DNA of 64,000 bases from Aliirhizobium wenxiniae (GCF_019511445.1 NZ_JAEUAN010000006.1:62001-126000); one strand, 5' to 3'. Counted from the first letter of the stretch, positions 9,185-19,985 are shown. Numbers and translations: made by a program. Notes: generated from the letters alone by a model not told the origin.

Positions 9185-10215
9185 TGTCTTGTTGCCTGAA
9201 GCGCTGCGCCCAGAAGCGCATGGAATACGATACTGGGTTCCAGGCTTTGCCTTTGACGGGACATGAGTACGGCTGACTGTATACGTACAGCTTCGCGGCT
9301 GACAGCTTCCGGACGCCAAGTCCGAAGAGCCTTTTCAAAGACAGGCTTGCGCTTGAAATGAATGTGGCGTCCGAGCGTCGCCATGACCTGGCCCGCTTGT
9401 GTGCGCTTCTCTTCCATCTCTATCTTCATCGCATCGAGCAGCTGAAACTGCTTCAGACATGATTGCAGGATGAGGAAGAGCGGGGTCTTGGAGGTGAGGA
9501 TCTTCTGGAACGCGCGATGAAAGGACGGCAGGTCTCCGGTCAATATGGCGTCGACTGCGTCATCTGCAGATACGCTGCTTGCGTCACCGATGATTTCATC
9601 GACGTGATGTTCCTCGATCCTTCCCAATCCGCGGCAATAGAGGGCAAGCTTACGGATTTCGTTGCGCGAGGCTACCCGGTCACCCCCCAGCTGCTCGATC
9701 AGACGGCGACGGGCCTCACTGGTGATGGTGAGTGAATCATTTGCCAGTTCGGCATCGATAAGGGCGTTAAGCGCGCGTGCATCGTCGGCATAGCAGGGGA
9801 CGACGGCAACTGATCTGGATGGTTCGACGATCTTTCGAAGCCCGCTTCCCTTTTTCAGGTCTCCGGCTTCGATGAGAAGGGTGTTGGCGGGAGCGCCCTG
9901 CCCCAGGATTGTCTGCACAGCATCCAGAACGGGCTTCTCGTTATTCACGCCACGCAGCCAGATGAGCTTTTCGCCACCGAAAAGGCCGAGCGCGTTTACC
10001 TCATCGAGAAGCCGCCCGGGATCGCCCTGGAGATCTGTTACGTCGAGTTTGAGGAGCGCAAAGGGATCGTCAAGCGCAACTCCGCTGCGCTTGGCAATAA
10101 GATTGGCCCGTTCGGAGACAAGTCCGCGATCAGGTCCGTATATGACATAGAAGCGATAGAGCTCTGCGCCCTTTTCAAGGAAGCGCTCGAACTCATGCGA
10201 CTTTATTTCTGCCAT
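9181..10215 (-). CDS. holA: DNA polymerase III subunit delta
   Basis: The delta subunit of the clamp loader opens the beta sliding clamp. The 344-residue protein matches the family length and has the N-terminal RFYVIYGPDRGLVSERANLI, the central LFGGEKLIWLRG, and C-terminal helices including LFLILQSCLKQFQLL. The alpha-proteobacterial delta is poorly conserved overall, but these motifs and the linkage to leuS and lptE on the same strand are diagnostic. Its ATG at 10215 lies inside the lptE 3' end (13-bp overlap), so translation is probably coupled. Confidence 0.93.
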   Translation of the reverse strand: MAEIKSHEFERFLEKGAELYRFYVIYGPDRGLVSERANLIAKRSGVALDDPFALLKLDVTDLQGDPGRLLDEVNALGLFGGEKLIWLRGVNNEKPVLDAVQTILGQGAPANTLLIEAGDLKKGSGLRKIVEPSRSVAVVPCYADDARALNALIDAELANDSLTITSEARRRLIEQLGGDRVASRNEIRKLALYCRGLGRIEEHHVDEIIGDASSVSADDAVDAILTGDLPSFHRAFQKILTSKTPLFLILQSCLKQFQLLDAMKIEMEEKRTQAGQVMATLGRHIHFKRKPVFEKALRTWRPEAVSREAVRIQSAVLMSRQRQSLEPSIVFHALLGAALQATRQ

Positions 10216-10763
10216 GCTGGTTGCTGCAGCGGAGGTTCCTTGGTGAGCGCGATCGCTACATCCGCACGGATGAACTCAGCCAACTCCCTCGCTGCGCGGT
10301 TTTCACCATCCCTGATGGCGCGCAGTTTGGCAAAGCTCTGGCGAGAAACATCGATCAGCGAGACGCTGGAATGTTCGCTGCGCTTGAGAACCTGACCATC
10401 GGCTGTGCGCGTCAGCGTGTATGAACCCGTCACCTGGACACGGCCTGGTACGGGAACGCTGGCTTCAGCCAAGCCGTCGTCGTCAAGCACGTTCGATGCC
10501 GTGCTGGAAACGCGCAAGGTGAGATCGTAAGCCGGATTCAGAGGTTCACCGGCACCGCCTGCAGCCAGGAAGACGAGCTCGTTGCGAACAACCTGCTCGA
10601 TACGGTTCTTCGGCTCGGAAAACCCGACGGAAGCCAGCTTTGGAGCTGTGCCGCCGGCCTGCGAATAAAGCGGCCGGACCTGGCAACCAGCCAGGCCAAC
10701 GCAGAGCGCAAGGCCCAGAAGCAGGGCGCCACGGCGCGGCAGTGATGAGCGGTCAGGCAACAA
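10203..10763 (-). CDS. lptE: LPS-assembly lipoprotein LptE
   Basis: LptE plugs the LptD barrel and takes part in placing lipopolysaccharide in the outer leaflet. The 186-residue product begins with a basic region and a hydrophobic stretch ending in the lipobox LAGC, giving lipidation at Cys27, followed by QVRPLYS, the usual alphaproteobacterial opening of mature LptE. The rest is consistent with the conserved domain ([26 protein letters not shown]). It overlaps leuS by 11 bp and holA by 13 bp, so leuS-lptE-holA is a compact operon. Confidence 0.9.
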   Translation of the reverse strand: MLPDRSSLPRRGALLLGLALCVGLAGCQVRPLYSQAGGTAPKLASVGFSEPKNRIEQVVRNELVFLAAGGAGEPLNPAYDLTLRVSSTASNVLDDDGLAEASVPVPGRVQVTGSYTLTRTADGQVLKRSEHSSVSLIDVSRQSFAKLRAIRDGENRAARELAEFIRADVAIALTKEPPLQQPAWQK

Positions 10764-13386
10764 TGTTCACGATCCTCTGTGGGACGACGATGATTTTTTT
10801 CGGTGCACGGCCTTCGAGAGCGGCTTTCACCACGTCCAGAGCCAAAACTGCAGCTTCGACAGTAGTTTGATCCGCGTCGCGCGCGATTGTCAATTCGCCA
10901 CGCTTCTTGCCGTTGATCTGGACGGGCAGTGTGACATCGTTCTCGACAACGAGCGCTTGATCGAAGTCAGGCCAGGCGGTTTTCGACACCATTTCGCCGT
11001 TTCCGAGCACCGTCCAGCATTCTTCGGCCAGATGTGGCGTCATCGGTGCGACGATCTGGATGAGGATTTCCGCAGCGTTGCGAACGGCAGCGCGATAAGC
11101 GTCGTCGCCCTTGCCGGCAGCGACATCGGTCAGCGGCGCTGCAAGGGCATTTACCAGCTCATAGATGCGCGCCACGGCCTTGTTGAAGGACAGCTTGTCC
11201 AGATCACCCTGGACAGCCTGCAGCGTCTTGTGGGCCAGCTGTGAAATCGCCAGACCATCGCCATTCTTGGCGGGTGACGGAGAGACAGTCTTCAGGTTGT
11301 CGGCGGCTTCCGAAATCAGCCGCCAGAGGCGCTGGGTGAAGCGGTGGGCGCCTTCGACGCCGGCTTCCGACCAGATGACGTCGCGATCCGGCGGGCTGTC
11401 GGAGAGGACGAAGAAGCGGGCCGTGTCAGCGCCGTAGGAGGCGATGATATCGTCGGGATCGACGACATTCTTCTTCGACTTCGACATTTTTTCGATCGAG
11501 CCGATGGTGACTTCTTCACCGCTTTTCAGCAGGGTGGCGGTGCGCTTGCCGTCGATTTCCTCGATCTTGATGTCAGCAGGAGAGACCCATTCGCCCTTCT
11601 GGCCTTCTGTGCCCAGGCGATAGGTTTCATGCACGACCATGCCCTGAGTGAAGAGACCCTTGAAGGGCTCTTTGACCGACACATGGCCGGTTTCACGCAT
11701 GGCGCGGGTGAAGAAGCGGGAATAGAGCAGGTGCAGGATCGCGTGCTCGATGCCGCCGATATACTGATCGACCGGCAGCCAGTGGTTGGCAACCTTCGGA
11801 TCGGTCGGCTGGTTCAGCCACGGGGCGGTGAAGCGGGTGAAATACCAGCTGGAATCGACAAACGTATCCATCGTGTCCGTCTCGCGACGGGCATCGTGGC
11901 CGCATTGCGGGCAGGAGACGTGGCGCCAGGTGGCGTGACGATCGAGCGGGTTGCCGGGCAGGTCGAAGGTGACGTCGTCGGGCAATTGCACCGGCAGGTC
12001 CTTCTTCGGCACCGGTACGACGCCGCAGACTTCGCAATGGATGACCGGGATCGGGCAGCCCCAGTAACGCTGGCGGGAAATACCCCAGTCGCGCAGGCGG
12101 AAATTGACCTTGCGTTCGCCCTGAGGTGCCTCTGCCAGCACCTGTTGCGACAGCTTGTCTGCGACGATCTGAAAAGCTTCTTCCGTCGTCTTGCCGTCGA
12201 GGAAGCGCGAATTGATCATCACGCCGTCATCGACATAGGCGGTTTCGCCGACTTCGAAGGTTGCGGCATCGCCATCGGCCGGCATGACGACCGGGACTAC
12301 GGGCAAATCGTATTTGCGAGCGAAATCCAGGTCGCGCTGGTCACCCGAAGGGCAGCCGAAGATGGCGCCCGTGCCGTATTCCATCAGCACGAAGTTCGCG
12401 ACATAGACGGGCAGTTCCCAGGAGGGATCGAGCGGATGTTTGACGCGGATGCCGGTGTCGATACCCTTCTTCTCTGCGGTTTCGAGCGCTGCGAGCGAGG
12501 TGCCCTGGCGGCGGCATTCTTCGGCAAAGGATTCGATAGCCGGATTCTTCGCCGCTGCAGCCTTGGCAAGCGGGTGGTCGGCGGCGATCGCCAGGAAGGA
12601 GGCGCCGAACAAAGTGTCCGGGCGGGTCGTGTAGACGGTGACTTCGGTTTCGTCTGATGGAGCCGTCGAGGGCACGATTTCCCAGCGGACGGCCATGCCT
12701 TCGGAACGGCCGATCCAGTTCTTCTGCATCAGACGGACCTTTTCAGGCCACTGATCCAGATGATCCAGCTCATCCAGCAGGTCCTGGCTGAAATCGGTGA
12801 TCTTGAAGAACCACTGAACCAGCTCGCGCTGCTCGACCAGCGCACCGGAGCGCCAGCCGCGGCCGTCGATCACCTGTTCGTTGGCGAGAACCGTCTGGTC
12901 GACCGGGTCCCAGTTGACCTTGGACTGCTTGCGGTAGACCAGGCCCTTTTCCATCATGTCGAGGAAGAGGTGCTGCTGCTGCTGGTAGTATTCCACATCA
13001 CAGGTGGCGAATTCACGGGACCAGTCCAGCGACAGGCCCATGGCCTTCAGCTGTTTCTTCATCGATTCGATGTTCTGGTAGGTCCAGGATTTCGGATGGG
13101 TCTTGTTGTCCCGCGCGGCGTTTTCCGCCGGCATGCCGAACGCGTCCCAGCCCATCGGGTGAAGGACGTTGAAGCCGCGGGCGCGCTTGTAGCGGGCAAC
13201 GACGTCGCCCATCGCATAGTTGCGCACATGGCCCATGTGGATACGGCCGGACGGATAGGGGAACATCTCTAGGACGTAATACTTTTCCCGCGGGTCGGCG
13301 TTGTCGGTTTCGAAAACCTTCGCCTCGTTCCATTTCTGCTGCCAACGGGGTTCAGCATCGCGCGGGTTGTAACGTTCAGTCGCCAT
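10753..13386 (-). CDS. leuS: Leucyl-tRNA synthetase
   Basis: LeuS is a class I synthetase that charges tRNA-Leu and edits mischarged products. Starting at the ATG at 13386 ([19 protein letters not shown]) gives 877 residues. A longer in-frame version to 13458 lacks family similarity. The HIGH-type motif [11 protein letters not shown] is at about 43-53, the CP1 editing domain includes [12 protein letters not shown], and [13 protein letters not shown] marks the second catalytic signature. Two Cys pairs (HCEVCG and CPQCG) suggest a zinc site. It is the first gene of the leuS-lptE-holA operon and is divergent from yggS. Confidence 0.97.
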   Translation of the reverse strand: MATERYNPRDAEPRWQQKWNEAKVFETDNADPREKYYVLEMFPYPSGRIHMGHVRNYAMGDVVARYKRARGFNVLHPMGWDAFGMPAENAARDNKTHPKSWTYQNIESMKKQLKAMGLSLDWSREFATCDVEYYQQQQHLFLDMMEKGLVYRKQSKVNWDPVDQTVLANEQVIDGRGWRSGALVEQRELVQWFFKITDFSQDLLDELDHLDQWPEKVRLMQKNWIGRSEGMAVRWEIVPSTAPSDETEVTVYTTRPDTLFGASFLAIAADHPLAKAAAAKNPAIESFAEECRRQGTSLAALETAEKKGIDTGIRVKHPLDPSWELPVYVANFVLMEYGTGAIFGCPSGDQRDLDFARKYDLPVVPVVMPADGDAATFEVGETAYVDDGVMINSRFLDGKTTEEAFQIVADKLSQQVLAEAPQGERKVNFRLRDWGISRQRYWGCPIPVIHCEVCGVVPVPKKDLPVQLPDDVTFDLPGNPLDRHATWRHVSCPQCGHDARRETDTMDTFVDSSWYFTRFTAPWLNQPTDPKVANHWLPVDQYIGGIEHAILHLLYSRFFTRAMRETGHVSVKEPFKGLFTQGMVVHETYRLGTEGQKGEWVSPADIKIEEIDGKRTATLLKSGEEVTIGSIEKMSKSKKNVVDPDDIIASYGADTARFFVLSDSPPDRDVIWSEAGVEGAHRFTQRLWRLISEAADNLKTVSPSPAKNGDGLAISQLAHKTLQAVQGDLDKLSFNKAVARIYELVNALAAPLTDVAAGKGDDAYRAAVRNAAEILIQIVAPMTPHLAEECWTVLGNGEMVSKTAWPDFDQALVVENDVTLPVQINGKKRGELTIARDADQTTVEAAVLALDVVKAALEGRAPKKIIVVPQRIVNIVA

Positions 13387-13567
13387 CTGGATGATATTCC
13401 GGGAAATCAGGATAAAAGATACGGGCAGACCTTCACCATGAATGGCCGCAAGCGTCAAGTTTTTGAGGCTTGCCGGGTGTCAAACTTTGATGCGGAATGC
13501 CCTTGGCAGAGCCTCATATGGGCTTTAATCGCTGATCTCACAAGAAATGCGGAAAAGGATGCGGGCA

Positions 13568-14227
13568 ATGGATATCGAAGAACGTTTGCAGGACGTGAAG
13601 GGCAAGATCGCCAAGGCGGAGAAATATGCCAAACGTCCGGCAGGTTCCGTGACGCTGGTTGCCGTGTCCAAAACCTTCGATGCGGAGGCGATCCGTCCTG
13701 TGATTGCTGCGGGCCAGCGTGTGTTCGGCGAAAACCGGGTGCAGGAAAGCCAGGGCAAATGGCCGGAGTTGAAGGCCGAGACCGTCGGTATCGAACTGCA
13801 TCTGATCGGGCCGCTGCAATCCAACAAGGCTGCTGACGCGATTGCGCTGTTCGACGTGATCGAAACGGTCGATCGCGAGAAGATCGCCCGGGCGCTGGCC
13901 GAGGAGATGGCGAAGCAGGGCAAAACGCCAAAACTCTATGTGCAGGTCAATACCGGGCTCGAACCGCAGAAGGCGGGGATTGCGCCGAAGGAAACGAAAG
14001 CCTTTGTCGAATTCTGCCGCAAGGATCTCGGGCTCTCCATCGAAGGGTTGATGTGCATTCCGCCGGCGGAGGAAAATCCGGGTCCGCATTTCGCGCTGCT
14101 GGAAAAACTTGCCAAGGAATGCGGCGTCGAGAAACTCTCTATGGGTATGTCCGGCGATTTCGAGACGGCCGTCGAATTCGGTGCGACCAGCGTTCGTGTC
14201 GGCTCGGCCATTTTTGGCGCACGATAA
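13568..14227 (+). CDS. PLP homeostasis protein, YggS/PROSC family
   Basis: This single-domain TIM-barrel protein binds pyridoxal 5'-phosphate and buffers its supply, and loss disturbs amino-acid pools in other bacteria. The ATG at 13568 gives 219 residues. The PLP lysine is in LVAVSKT (about K35). VFGENRVQES and MGMSGDFETAVEFGATSVRVG near the C-terminus, which holds the phosphate, are family hallmarks. It is divergent from leuS across about 180 bp that must hold both promoters. It is monocistronic or leads weakly into prpE 88 bp later. Confidence 0.94.
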   Translation: MDIEERLQDVKGKIAKAEKYAKRPAGSVTLVAVSKTFDAEAIRPVIAAGQRVFGENRVQESQGKWPELKAETVGIELHLIGPLQSNKAADAIALFDVIETVDREKIARALAEEMAKQGKTPKLYVQVNTGLEPQKAGIAPKETKAFVEFCRKDLGLSIEGLMCIPPAEENPGPHFALLEKLAKECGVEKLSMGMSGDFETAVEFGATSVRVGSAIFGAR

Positions 14228-14315
14228 AATCTAACTCCTTCGTCGGGGTTTCCGCACCTCCCTCCCCGGCCTAGATTGCCTTTATCAGGCTAGGCTCATG
14301 TAACGGGAGGTGCAT

Positions 14316-16250
14316 ATGCAAAGCCGCTATTTCGACGTTTATGGCGCATGGCAGCGGGATCCGGAAGGGTTCTGGGAGGAAGCCGCGAAGGCAATCGACT
14401 GGTTCAGGCCGCCGGACAAGATTTTCGACCCGGATCAGGGTGTCTATGGCCGCTGGTTTGTCGGGGCCGAGACGAATACCTGTTTTAATTGCCTCGATCG
14501 GCATGTTGTAGACGGCCGCGGTGAGCAGGCCGCCTTCATCTATGACAGCGTTATGAGCGGCACTAAAAAGTCCTTTACCTATGCCGAGGTTCTTACCGAC
14601 GTGAAGGCGATTGCTGCAGTGCTTGCGGATCTCGGCATTGGCAAGGGTGACCGGGTGGTCATCTATATGCCGATGGTGCCGGAAGCGGTTTTTTCCATGC
14701 TCGCCTGCGCCCGTCTCGGCGCGGTGCATTCCGTCGTTTTCGGCGGCTTTGCGGCACAGGAACTGGCGGCGCGGCTGAACGATTCGCAAGCGAAACTGAT
14801 CATTTCCGCCAGTTGCGGTCTGGAGCCTGGCCGGGTGGTTGCCTACAAGCCGCTGGTCGACAAGGCGATCGAACTGGCAGTGGTGAAGCCTGACAACTGC
14901 CTCATACTGCAGCGTCCCCAACTCGTTGTTTCGCTCGATGCGGAACGGAGGGAGTTCGATTTCGCCGAGATGGTCGAGGCCGCGCGGGGGCGTGATGTGC
15001 CTTGCGTGCCGGTGAAGGCGACGGACCCGCTTTACATCCTCTACACATCCGGCACGACGGGGCAGCCAAAGGGCGTGGTGCGCGACAATGGCGGGCATAT
15101 GGTGGCGCTGTTATGGACGATGCCGAATGTTTTCGGGGTCTCACCCGGCGAAGTCTTTTGGGCAGCATCGGATATCGGTTGGGTCGTCGGCCATTCCTAC
15201 ATCGTCTACGCGCCGCTTCTAAACGGCAATACGAGTGTCATCTTTGAAGGAAAGCCGGTTGGCACACCGGATGCCGGTACATTCTGGCGCGTCGTCGCTG
15301 AGCATGATGTCAAAGTCTTCTTCACTGCACCGACGGCATTTCGAGCGATCCGCCGCGATGATCCCGAGGGCGAACTGGTCGAAAACCATGATCTGCTGGG
15401 GTTGCGAGCTTTGTTTTTGGCCGGCGAGCGCCTTGATCCGGAGACGCTCAAATGGGCTGAGCAGAAGCTGAAAGTACCGGTAATCGATCACTGGTGGCAG
15501 ACGGAAACCGGTTGGCCTGTCGTCGCAAACCCGGTGGGGCTGGGCCTGATGCCGTTCAAGCCCGGCTCGCCGACGCGGGTTTTGCCGGGATATGCAATCG
15601 ATGTGGTCGATGATGCCGGCATTCCGGTGCCGCACGGCACGCTCGGCAATATCGTCATGAAACTACCCCTGCCCCCGGGTTGCCTGCCGACATTCTGGAA
15701 TGCCGACGAACGGTTCCGCGAAAACTGCCTGCAAGAATTTCCGGGCTACTACAAGACGGCCGATGCCGGGATGATCGATGACGACGGTTATATTTTCGTC
15801 ATGGCGCGCACCGACGACATCATCAATTGCGCCGGCCACCGGCTGTCCACGGGTTCGATGGAAGAGGTTTGCGCCAAACATCCGGATGTCGCCGAATGTG
15901 CGGTCATCGGCGTCAAGGACAAGGTGAAGGGACAGATCCCCTGCGGCTTTTTGGTGCTGAAGAACCATGTTTCACGGGAAACTTCCGAAATCGCTGCGGA
16001 GGTGGCCGGCATGGTCCGCAACGAGATCGGGCCGGTTGCCGCCTTCAAGACGGTGATGGTGGTGCCGAAACTGCCCAAGACGCGGTCAGGCAAGATCCTT
16101 CGCGGCACGATGCAGAAGATTGCCGATGACATGCCATGGACGATGCCGGCGACGATCGAAGATCCGGGAACGCTCGATGTGGTGCGGGAAACGCTTTGGA
16201 AAAACGGCTTTGCTCATGAAGAGAAAAGCACGGCGGCACCGGCCGAATAG
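14316..16250 (+). CDS. prpE: Propionyl-CoA synthetase
   Basis: The enzyme joins propionate (or another short acid) to CoA through an acyl-AMP intermediate. The 644-residue protein belongs to the Acs branch of the ANL superfamily. The adenylate motif YTSGTTGQPKGVVRDNGGH has the VVRDNGGH ending typical of PrpE rather than Acs. WWQTETGWPV and the C-terminal [10 protein letters not shown] carry the hinge region and the catalytic, acetylatable Lys. The ATG at 14316 is preceded by GGGAGG at good spacing, while a GTG two codons earlier is too close. Residues around 550 are encoded by a degenerate parS-like sequence. It converges on trcR at a shared terminator. Confidence 0.92.
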   Translation: MQSRYFDVYGAWQRDPEGFWEEAAKAIDWFRPPDKIFDPDQGVYGRWFVGAETNTCFNCLDRHVVDGRGEQAAFIYDSVMSGTKKSFTYAEVLTDVKAIAAVLADLGIGKGDRVVIYMPMVPEAVFSMLACARLGAVHSVVFGGFAAQELAARLNDSQAKLIISASCGLEPGRVVAYKPLVDKAIELAVVKPDNCLILQRPQLVVSLDAERREFDFAEMVEAARGRDVPCVPVKATDPLYILYTSGTTGQPKGVVRDNGGHMVALLWTMPNVFGVSPGEVFWAASDIGWVVGHSYIVYAPLLNGNTSVIFEGKPVGTPDAGTFWRVVAEHDVKVFFTAPTAFRAIRRDDPEGELVENHDLLGLRALFLAGERLDPETLKWAEQKLKVPVIDHWWQTETGWPVVANPVGLGLMPFKPGSPTRVLPGYAIDVVDDAGIPVPHGTLGNIVMKLPLPPGCLPTFWNADERFRENCLQEFPGYYKTADAGMIDDDGYIFVMARTDDIINCAGHRLSTGSMEEVCAKHPDVAECAVIGVKDKVKGQIPCGFLVLKNHVSRETSEIAAEVAGMVRNEIGPVAAFKTVMVVPKLPKTRSGKILRGTMQKIADDMPWTMPATIEDPGTLDVVRETLWKNGFAHEEKSTAAPAE

Positions 16251-16259
16251 AGCAAAAAG

Positions 16260-16288
16260 AAAAGCCCCGGAGACGATCCGGGGCTTTT
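16260..16288. terminator. Bidirectional terminator between prpE and trcR
   Basis: An 11-bp perfect stem (AAAAGCCCCGG / CCGGGGCTTTT) with a 7-nt loop is T-rich on both strands. It lies between the convergent stops of prpE and trcR and can serve both. Confidence 0.88.
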
Positions 16289-16312
16289 GAATTCTTTGCG
16301 ATAGGGCGACGC

Positions 16313-17026
16313 TTAGAAGCGGTCGTCCTCGTCTTCTTCCTCGGTGCGGGTCGACTTGAGCGAGGAAAGTTTTGCGAAGACGGCGTCTGCGTCGATTTCC
16401 TTCTCTTCCTCGCGCTCGCTGCGGTAATCGCCGAAGCCGAGGTTTTCGGTCTCGGAGGCCGGCTGCAGGGAGGCGCCGAGTTCGGCGGCGGTCGGCAGCG
16501 GACGGTTCTTGGCAGCCTTTTCGACTTCAAGGTCGAGGTCGATCTGCGAGCAGAGGCCGAGCGTTACCGGGTCCATCGGAGCAAGGTTTGCGGCGTTCCA
16601 GTGGGTGCGCTCGCGGATCTGTTCGATGGTCGACTTGGTGGTGCCGACGAGACGCGAAATCTGCGCGTCCTTCAGTTCCGGATGGTTGCGAACCAGCCAG
16701 AGAATGGCGTTCGGACGGTCCTGACGCTTGGAAACCGGCGTATAACGCGGGCCGCGACGCTTGGATTCCGGAACGCGAACCTTCGGCTCGGAAAGCTTCA
16801 GCTTGTAATTGATGTCCTTTTCGCCGCGTTCGATTTCGTCGCGGGAAAGCTGGCCGGTGGCGATCGGGTCAAGGCCCTTGATACCCTGGGCGGCTTCGCC
16901 ATCGGCGACCGCCTTGACCTCGAGCGGATGCAATTTGCAGAACTGCGCGATCTGGTCGAAGGAGAGGGCCGTATTGTCGACAAGCCATACTGCGGTGGCC
17001 TTCGGCATAAGCAATTGTTGAGCCAT
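16313..17026 (-). CDS. trcR: Cell-cycle transcriptional regulator TrcR (DUF1013)
   Basis: This is a 237-residue alphaproteobacterial protein of the DUF1013 family, annotated in databases as the transcriptional regulator TrcR. The strongly conserved N-terminus MAQQLLMPKATAVWLVDNTA and the middle block RPNAILWLVRNHPELKDAQI followed by SRLVGTTKSTIEQIRERT (an HTH-like segment at about 122-142) are intact. The C-terminal 60 residues are acidic and low in complexity, ending EEEDEDDRF. It is divergent from acs and convergent with prpE. Its targets cannot be inferred from this window. Confidence 0.85.
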   Translation of the reverse strand: MAQQLLMPKATAVWLVDNTALSFDQIAQFCKLHPLEVKAVADGEAAQGIKGLDPIATGQLSRDEIERGEKDINYKLKLSEPKVRVPESKRRGPRYTPVSKRQDRPNAILWLVRNHPELKDAQISRLVGTTKSTIEQIRERTHWNAANLAPMDPVTLGLCSQIDLDLEVEKAAKNRPLPTAAELGASLQPASETENLGFGDYRSEREEEKEIDADAVFAKLSSLKSTRTEEEDEDDRF

Positions 17027-17278
17027 GGGTATAGTTCCTCTGTCCGTCCGCGCCGGTGTCGCGGGCCGTGGGTATCAACCACAATTTCCGGGAATTCATC
17101 GCCGTATAATCGAATTAGGACAGAATTGCAATTCTCTGAAACAGGATCCTTGTCGATCGTATTTCAGACCCTCACAGCCATTTGTCTAATTGCCGCTTCC
17201 GCCCCAATTGCTATGAATGCCAAAATGTCGCACCGATGACGAATGTCAGGTCGACGGTGCAAGTGTGGGAGGAAACAC

Positions 17279-19234
17279 ATGTCCGAAAAAGTCTATCCGG
17301 TTCTCAAGTCCACCAAGGCCAAGGCACTCATCGACAAGGACAAATACGAAAAGTGGTATGAGGAGAGCATCGAGGATCCGGACAAGTTCTGGGGCAAGCA
17401 TGGCCGCCGGATCGACTGGTTCAAGCCCTACACGAAGGTAAAGAACACGTCCTTCAAAGGCCGGGTCTCGATCAAGTGGTTCGAGGACGGGCTGACCAAC
17501 GTCTCCTACAATTGCATCGACCGGCACCTAAAAACCCATGGCGAGCGCACGGCGATCATCTGGGAGGGTGACAACCCCTATATCGACAAGAAGATCACCT
17601 ATAATCAGCTCTACGATCAGGTCTGCCGGATGGCGAACGTGCTGAAGAAGCACGGGGTCAAGAAGGGCGATCGCGTGACGATCTACATGCCGATGATCCC
17701 GGAAGCGGCCTATGCGATGCTGGCCTGCGCGCGTATCGGCGCGGTGCATTCCGTCGTCTTCGGCGGGTTTTCACCCGAGGCGCTGGCGGGTCGTATCGTC
17801 GATTGCCAATCTACATTCGTGATTACCTGCGATGAGGGCGTGCGTGGCGGCAAGCCGGTGCCGCTGAAGGAAAATACCGACAAGGCGATCCATATCGCAG
17901 CGCGCCAGTATGTGACGGTGAACAAGGTTCTGGTCGTGCGCCGTACCGGCGGCAAGACCAATTGGGCGCCGGGCCGCGATATCTGGTACCATCAGGAAAT
18001 CGCCACCGTGAAGGGGCATTGCGAGCCGGTGAAGATGAAGGCGGAGGATCCGCTGTTCATTCTCTACACGTCCGGTTCGACCGGCAAGCCGAAGGGCGTG
18101 CTGCACACGACGGGCGGTTATCTCGTCTATGCGGCGATGACGCATGAATATACGTTCGACTATCAGGACGGCGATATCTACTGGTGTACGGCGGATGTCG
18201 GCTGGGTCACCGGTCACTCCTATCTCGTCTATGGGCCACTGGCGAACTGCGCGACGACGCTGATGTTCGAAGGCGTGCCGAATTTTCCCGACCAGGGCCG
18301 GTTCTGGGAGATCGTCGACAAGCACAAGGTCAACATCTTCTACACCGCGCCGACCGCGATCCGTTCGCTGATCGGGGCTGGTGACGAATTCGTCAAGCGG
18401 TCCTCGCGTGAAAGCCTGCGGCTGCTCGGAACGGTCGGCGAGCCGATCAACCCGGAAGCCTGGGAATGGTATTACAACGTGGTCGGCGAAAAGCGCTGCC
18501 CGGTGGTGGATACCTGGTGGCAGACGGAAACCGGCGGTCACATGATCACGCCGCTGCCGGGCGCCACGGATCTGAAGCCGGGATCGGCCACCAAGCCGTT
18601 CTTCGGGGTGAAGCCGCAGCTGGTCGATAACGAGGGCAATGTTCTCGAAGGGGCGGCCGACGGAAACCTCTGCATCACCGACAGCTGGCCGGGACAGATG
18701 CGCACCGTCTATGGCGATCACGATCGCTTCATCCAGACCTATTTCTCCACCTACAAAGGAAAGTATTTCACCGGCGACGGCTGCCGACGCGATGAGGATG
18801 GCTATTACTGGATCACCGGCCGCGTCGATGACGTGCTCAACGTCTCGGGGCATCGTCTGGGTACCGCGGAAGTGGAATCAGCGCTCGTTTCGCACCACCT
18901 GGTATCGGAGGCGGCTGTGGTCGGTTATCCGCACGGCATCAAGGGGCAAGGCATCTATTGCTACGTGACGCTGATGGCGGGCAATGCCGGGACCGACGAG
19001 TTGCGGCAGGAGCTTACCAAGCATGTTCGCAACGAGATCGGCCCGATTGCGGCTCCCGACAAGATCCAGTTCTCGCCTGGCCTGCCGAAGACCCGTTCCG
19101 GCAAGATCATGCGCCGCATCCTGCGGAAGATCGCCGAGGACGATTTCGGAGCGCTTGGAGATACGTCGACGCTTGCCGACCCTGCCGTGGTGGATGATCT
19201 GATCGCCAACCGGCAGAACAAGGTGGACGCCTGA
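17279..19234 (+). CDS. acs: Acetyl-CoA synthetase
   Basis: The enzyme converts acetate, ATP and CoA to acetyl-CoA through acetyl-AMP. Starting at 17279 (MSEKVYPVL) after GGGAGG gives 651 residues, the usual size. An in-frame extension to 17243 is not conserved. [20 protein letters not shown] is the AMP-binding motif, [15 protein letters not shown] the acetate-pocket region, and [11 protein letters not shown] holds the Lys normally silenced by acetylation. It is distinct from the prpE product 1 kb upstream. It ends 12 bp before the convergent nuclease gene. Confidence 0.96.
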   Translation: MSEKVYPVLKSTKAKALIDKDKYEKWYEESIEDPDKFWGKHGRRIDWFKPYTKVKNTSFKGRVSIKWFEDGLTNVSYNCIDRHLKTHGERTAIIWEGDNPYIDKKITYNQLYDQVCRMANVLKKHGVKKGDRVTIYMPMIPEAAYAMLACARIGAVHSVVFGGFSPEALAGRIVDCQSTFVITCDEGVRGGKPVPLKENTDKAIHIAARQYVTVNKVLVVRRTGGKTNWAPGRDIWYHQEIATVKGHCEPVKMKAEDPLFILYTSGSTGKPKGVLHTTGGYLVYAAMTHEYTFDYQDGDIYWCTADVGWVTGHSYLVYGPLANCATTLMFEGVPNFPDQGRFWEIVDKHKVNIFYTAPTAIRSLIGAGDEFVKRSSRESLRLLGTVGEPINPEAWEWYYNVVGEKRCPVVDTWWQTETGGHMITPLPGATDLKPGSATKPFFGVKPQLVDNEGNVLEGAADGNLCITDSWPGQMRTVYGDHDRFIQTYFSTYKGKYFTGDGCRRDEDGYYWITGRVDDVLNVSGHRLGTAEVESALVSHHLVSEAAVVGYPHGIKGQGIYCYVTLMAGNAGTDELRQELTKHVRNEIGPIAAPDKIQFSPGLPKTRSGKIMRRILRKIAEDDFGALGDTSTLADPAVVDDLIANRQNKVDA

Positions 19235-19246
19235 TTTTCCATAAAA

Positions 19247-19690
19247 TCAGCTGCCGCAAGTCTCTCTTGGCTTGCGGCCGCCATCATAGCTGCGGACAAG
19301 GCCGGCAAGCAGCAAGCCGTCCGCCACGCTATGGCCGTCCGACAGGATGACATCGGCGACGATGCGGCCGAAATATTTGTCACCGGAAATTCGCACCAGC
19401 TGAATGGTAGGTGATTGCGCAGCCATGGTTTCGAGCGACTGGCGGGCATCTTGTCCCGCTGCTCGCACCGCTTCGCATTTCGACTTGAGTTCGGGTGCGT
19501 CGATGCCGCGGATGCGGACATAGACTTCCATTTTCTGCTGCGGCCATGGCTGGGCTTCGACCAGCAGCGTGTCTCCATCGACAACGCGGAGAATTTCGGC
19601 CAAGACCGGGCCGGAGATTTCACCACGTGCCTGAGCCTCGGTCGTGAAGACCGACAGAATGACTACGATGGAAAACAGCGCTCTGATCAT
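19247..19690 (-). CDS. Secreted thermonuclease-like (SNase domain) protein
   Basis: The 147-residue protein has an N-terminal signal peptide (about 1-21, ending EAQA) and one staphylococcal-nuclease fold. RVVDGDTLLVEA, VRIRGIDAPELKSKCEA and GDKYFGRIVADV are the three core SNase segments. The Asp of DGDT, the Arg of RIRGID and the Glu of APEL are in the usual active-site positions, although the third catalytic Arg is not certain. It probably cleaves nucleic acid in the periplasm or outside the cell. It converges on acs with 12 bp between stops. Similar small SNases are common in Rhizobiaceae. Confidence 0.82.
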   Translation of the reverse strand: MIRALFSIVVILSVFTTEAQARGEISGPVLAEILRVVDGDTLLVEAQPWPQQKMEVYVRIRGIDAPELKSKCEAVRAAGQDARQSLETMAAQSPTIQLVRISGDKYFGRIVADVILSDGHSVADGLLLAGLVRSYDGGRKPRETCGS

Positions 19691-19757
19691 GAGAGGAATA
19701 AATTCCGATCATCGATCGAAGTCAATAGGAATTTTATCTTATATCGTGAGCGAAAGC

Positions 19758-19985
19758 TTAGAAGTCGATGGCGCGGCCGTTGATTTCCCAGTCGCCGAAG
19801 CGGGCCGGATCCGCGCCGCCGCGGCCGCCGAATTCTTCCGGCATATTGGCCTTGCTCTCAGCCTGACGGCGTTCTTCCGCTTCCTTCAGGGCGCGCTGCG
19901 CCGCGGGTGAAAGCGGCTTTTTCGCTGCACCATCTTCGGAGATGTTTTCCATGTTGTCGTTGTCCGCGCTTTGCATATCCGGCAT
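19758..19985 (-). CDS. DUF1674 protein, SdhAF4-like
   Basis: This small protein of about 75 residues ends in the DUF1674 signature GGADPARFGDWEINGRAIDF. In mitochondria the homologue SdhAF4/Sdh8 chaperones flavinylated succinate dehydrogenase subunit A before complex assembly, and a similar bacterial role is likely. The N-terminal half is charged and low in complexity. The start at 19985 (MPDMQSADND) is a choice among several in-frame Mets and has no clear ribosome-binding site. It is transcribed away from htpX. No sdh genes are in the window. Confidence 0.75.
   Translation of the reverse strand: MPDMQSADNDNMENISEDGAAKKPLSPAAQRALKEAEERRQAESKANMPEEFGGRGGADPARFGDWEINGRAIDF

Noticed and set aside
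11344..12657. 437-residue open frame antisense to leuS
   Set aside because: It is a shadow of the GC-rich leuS coding strand, has no recognisable domain or ribosome-binding site, and leuS itself is intact.
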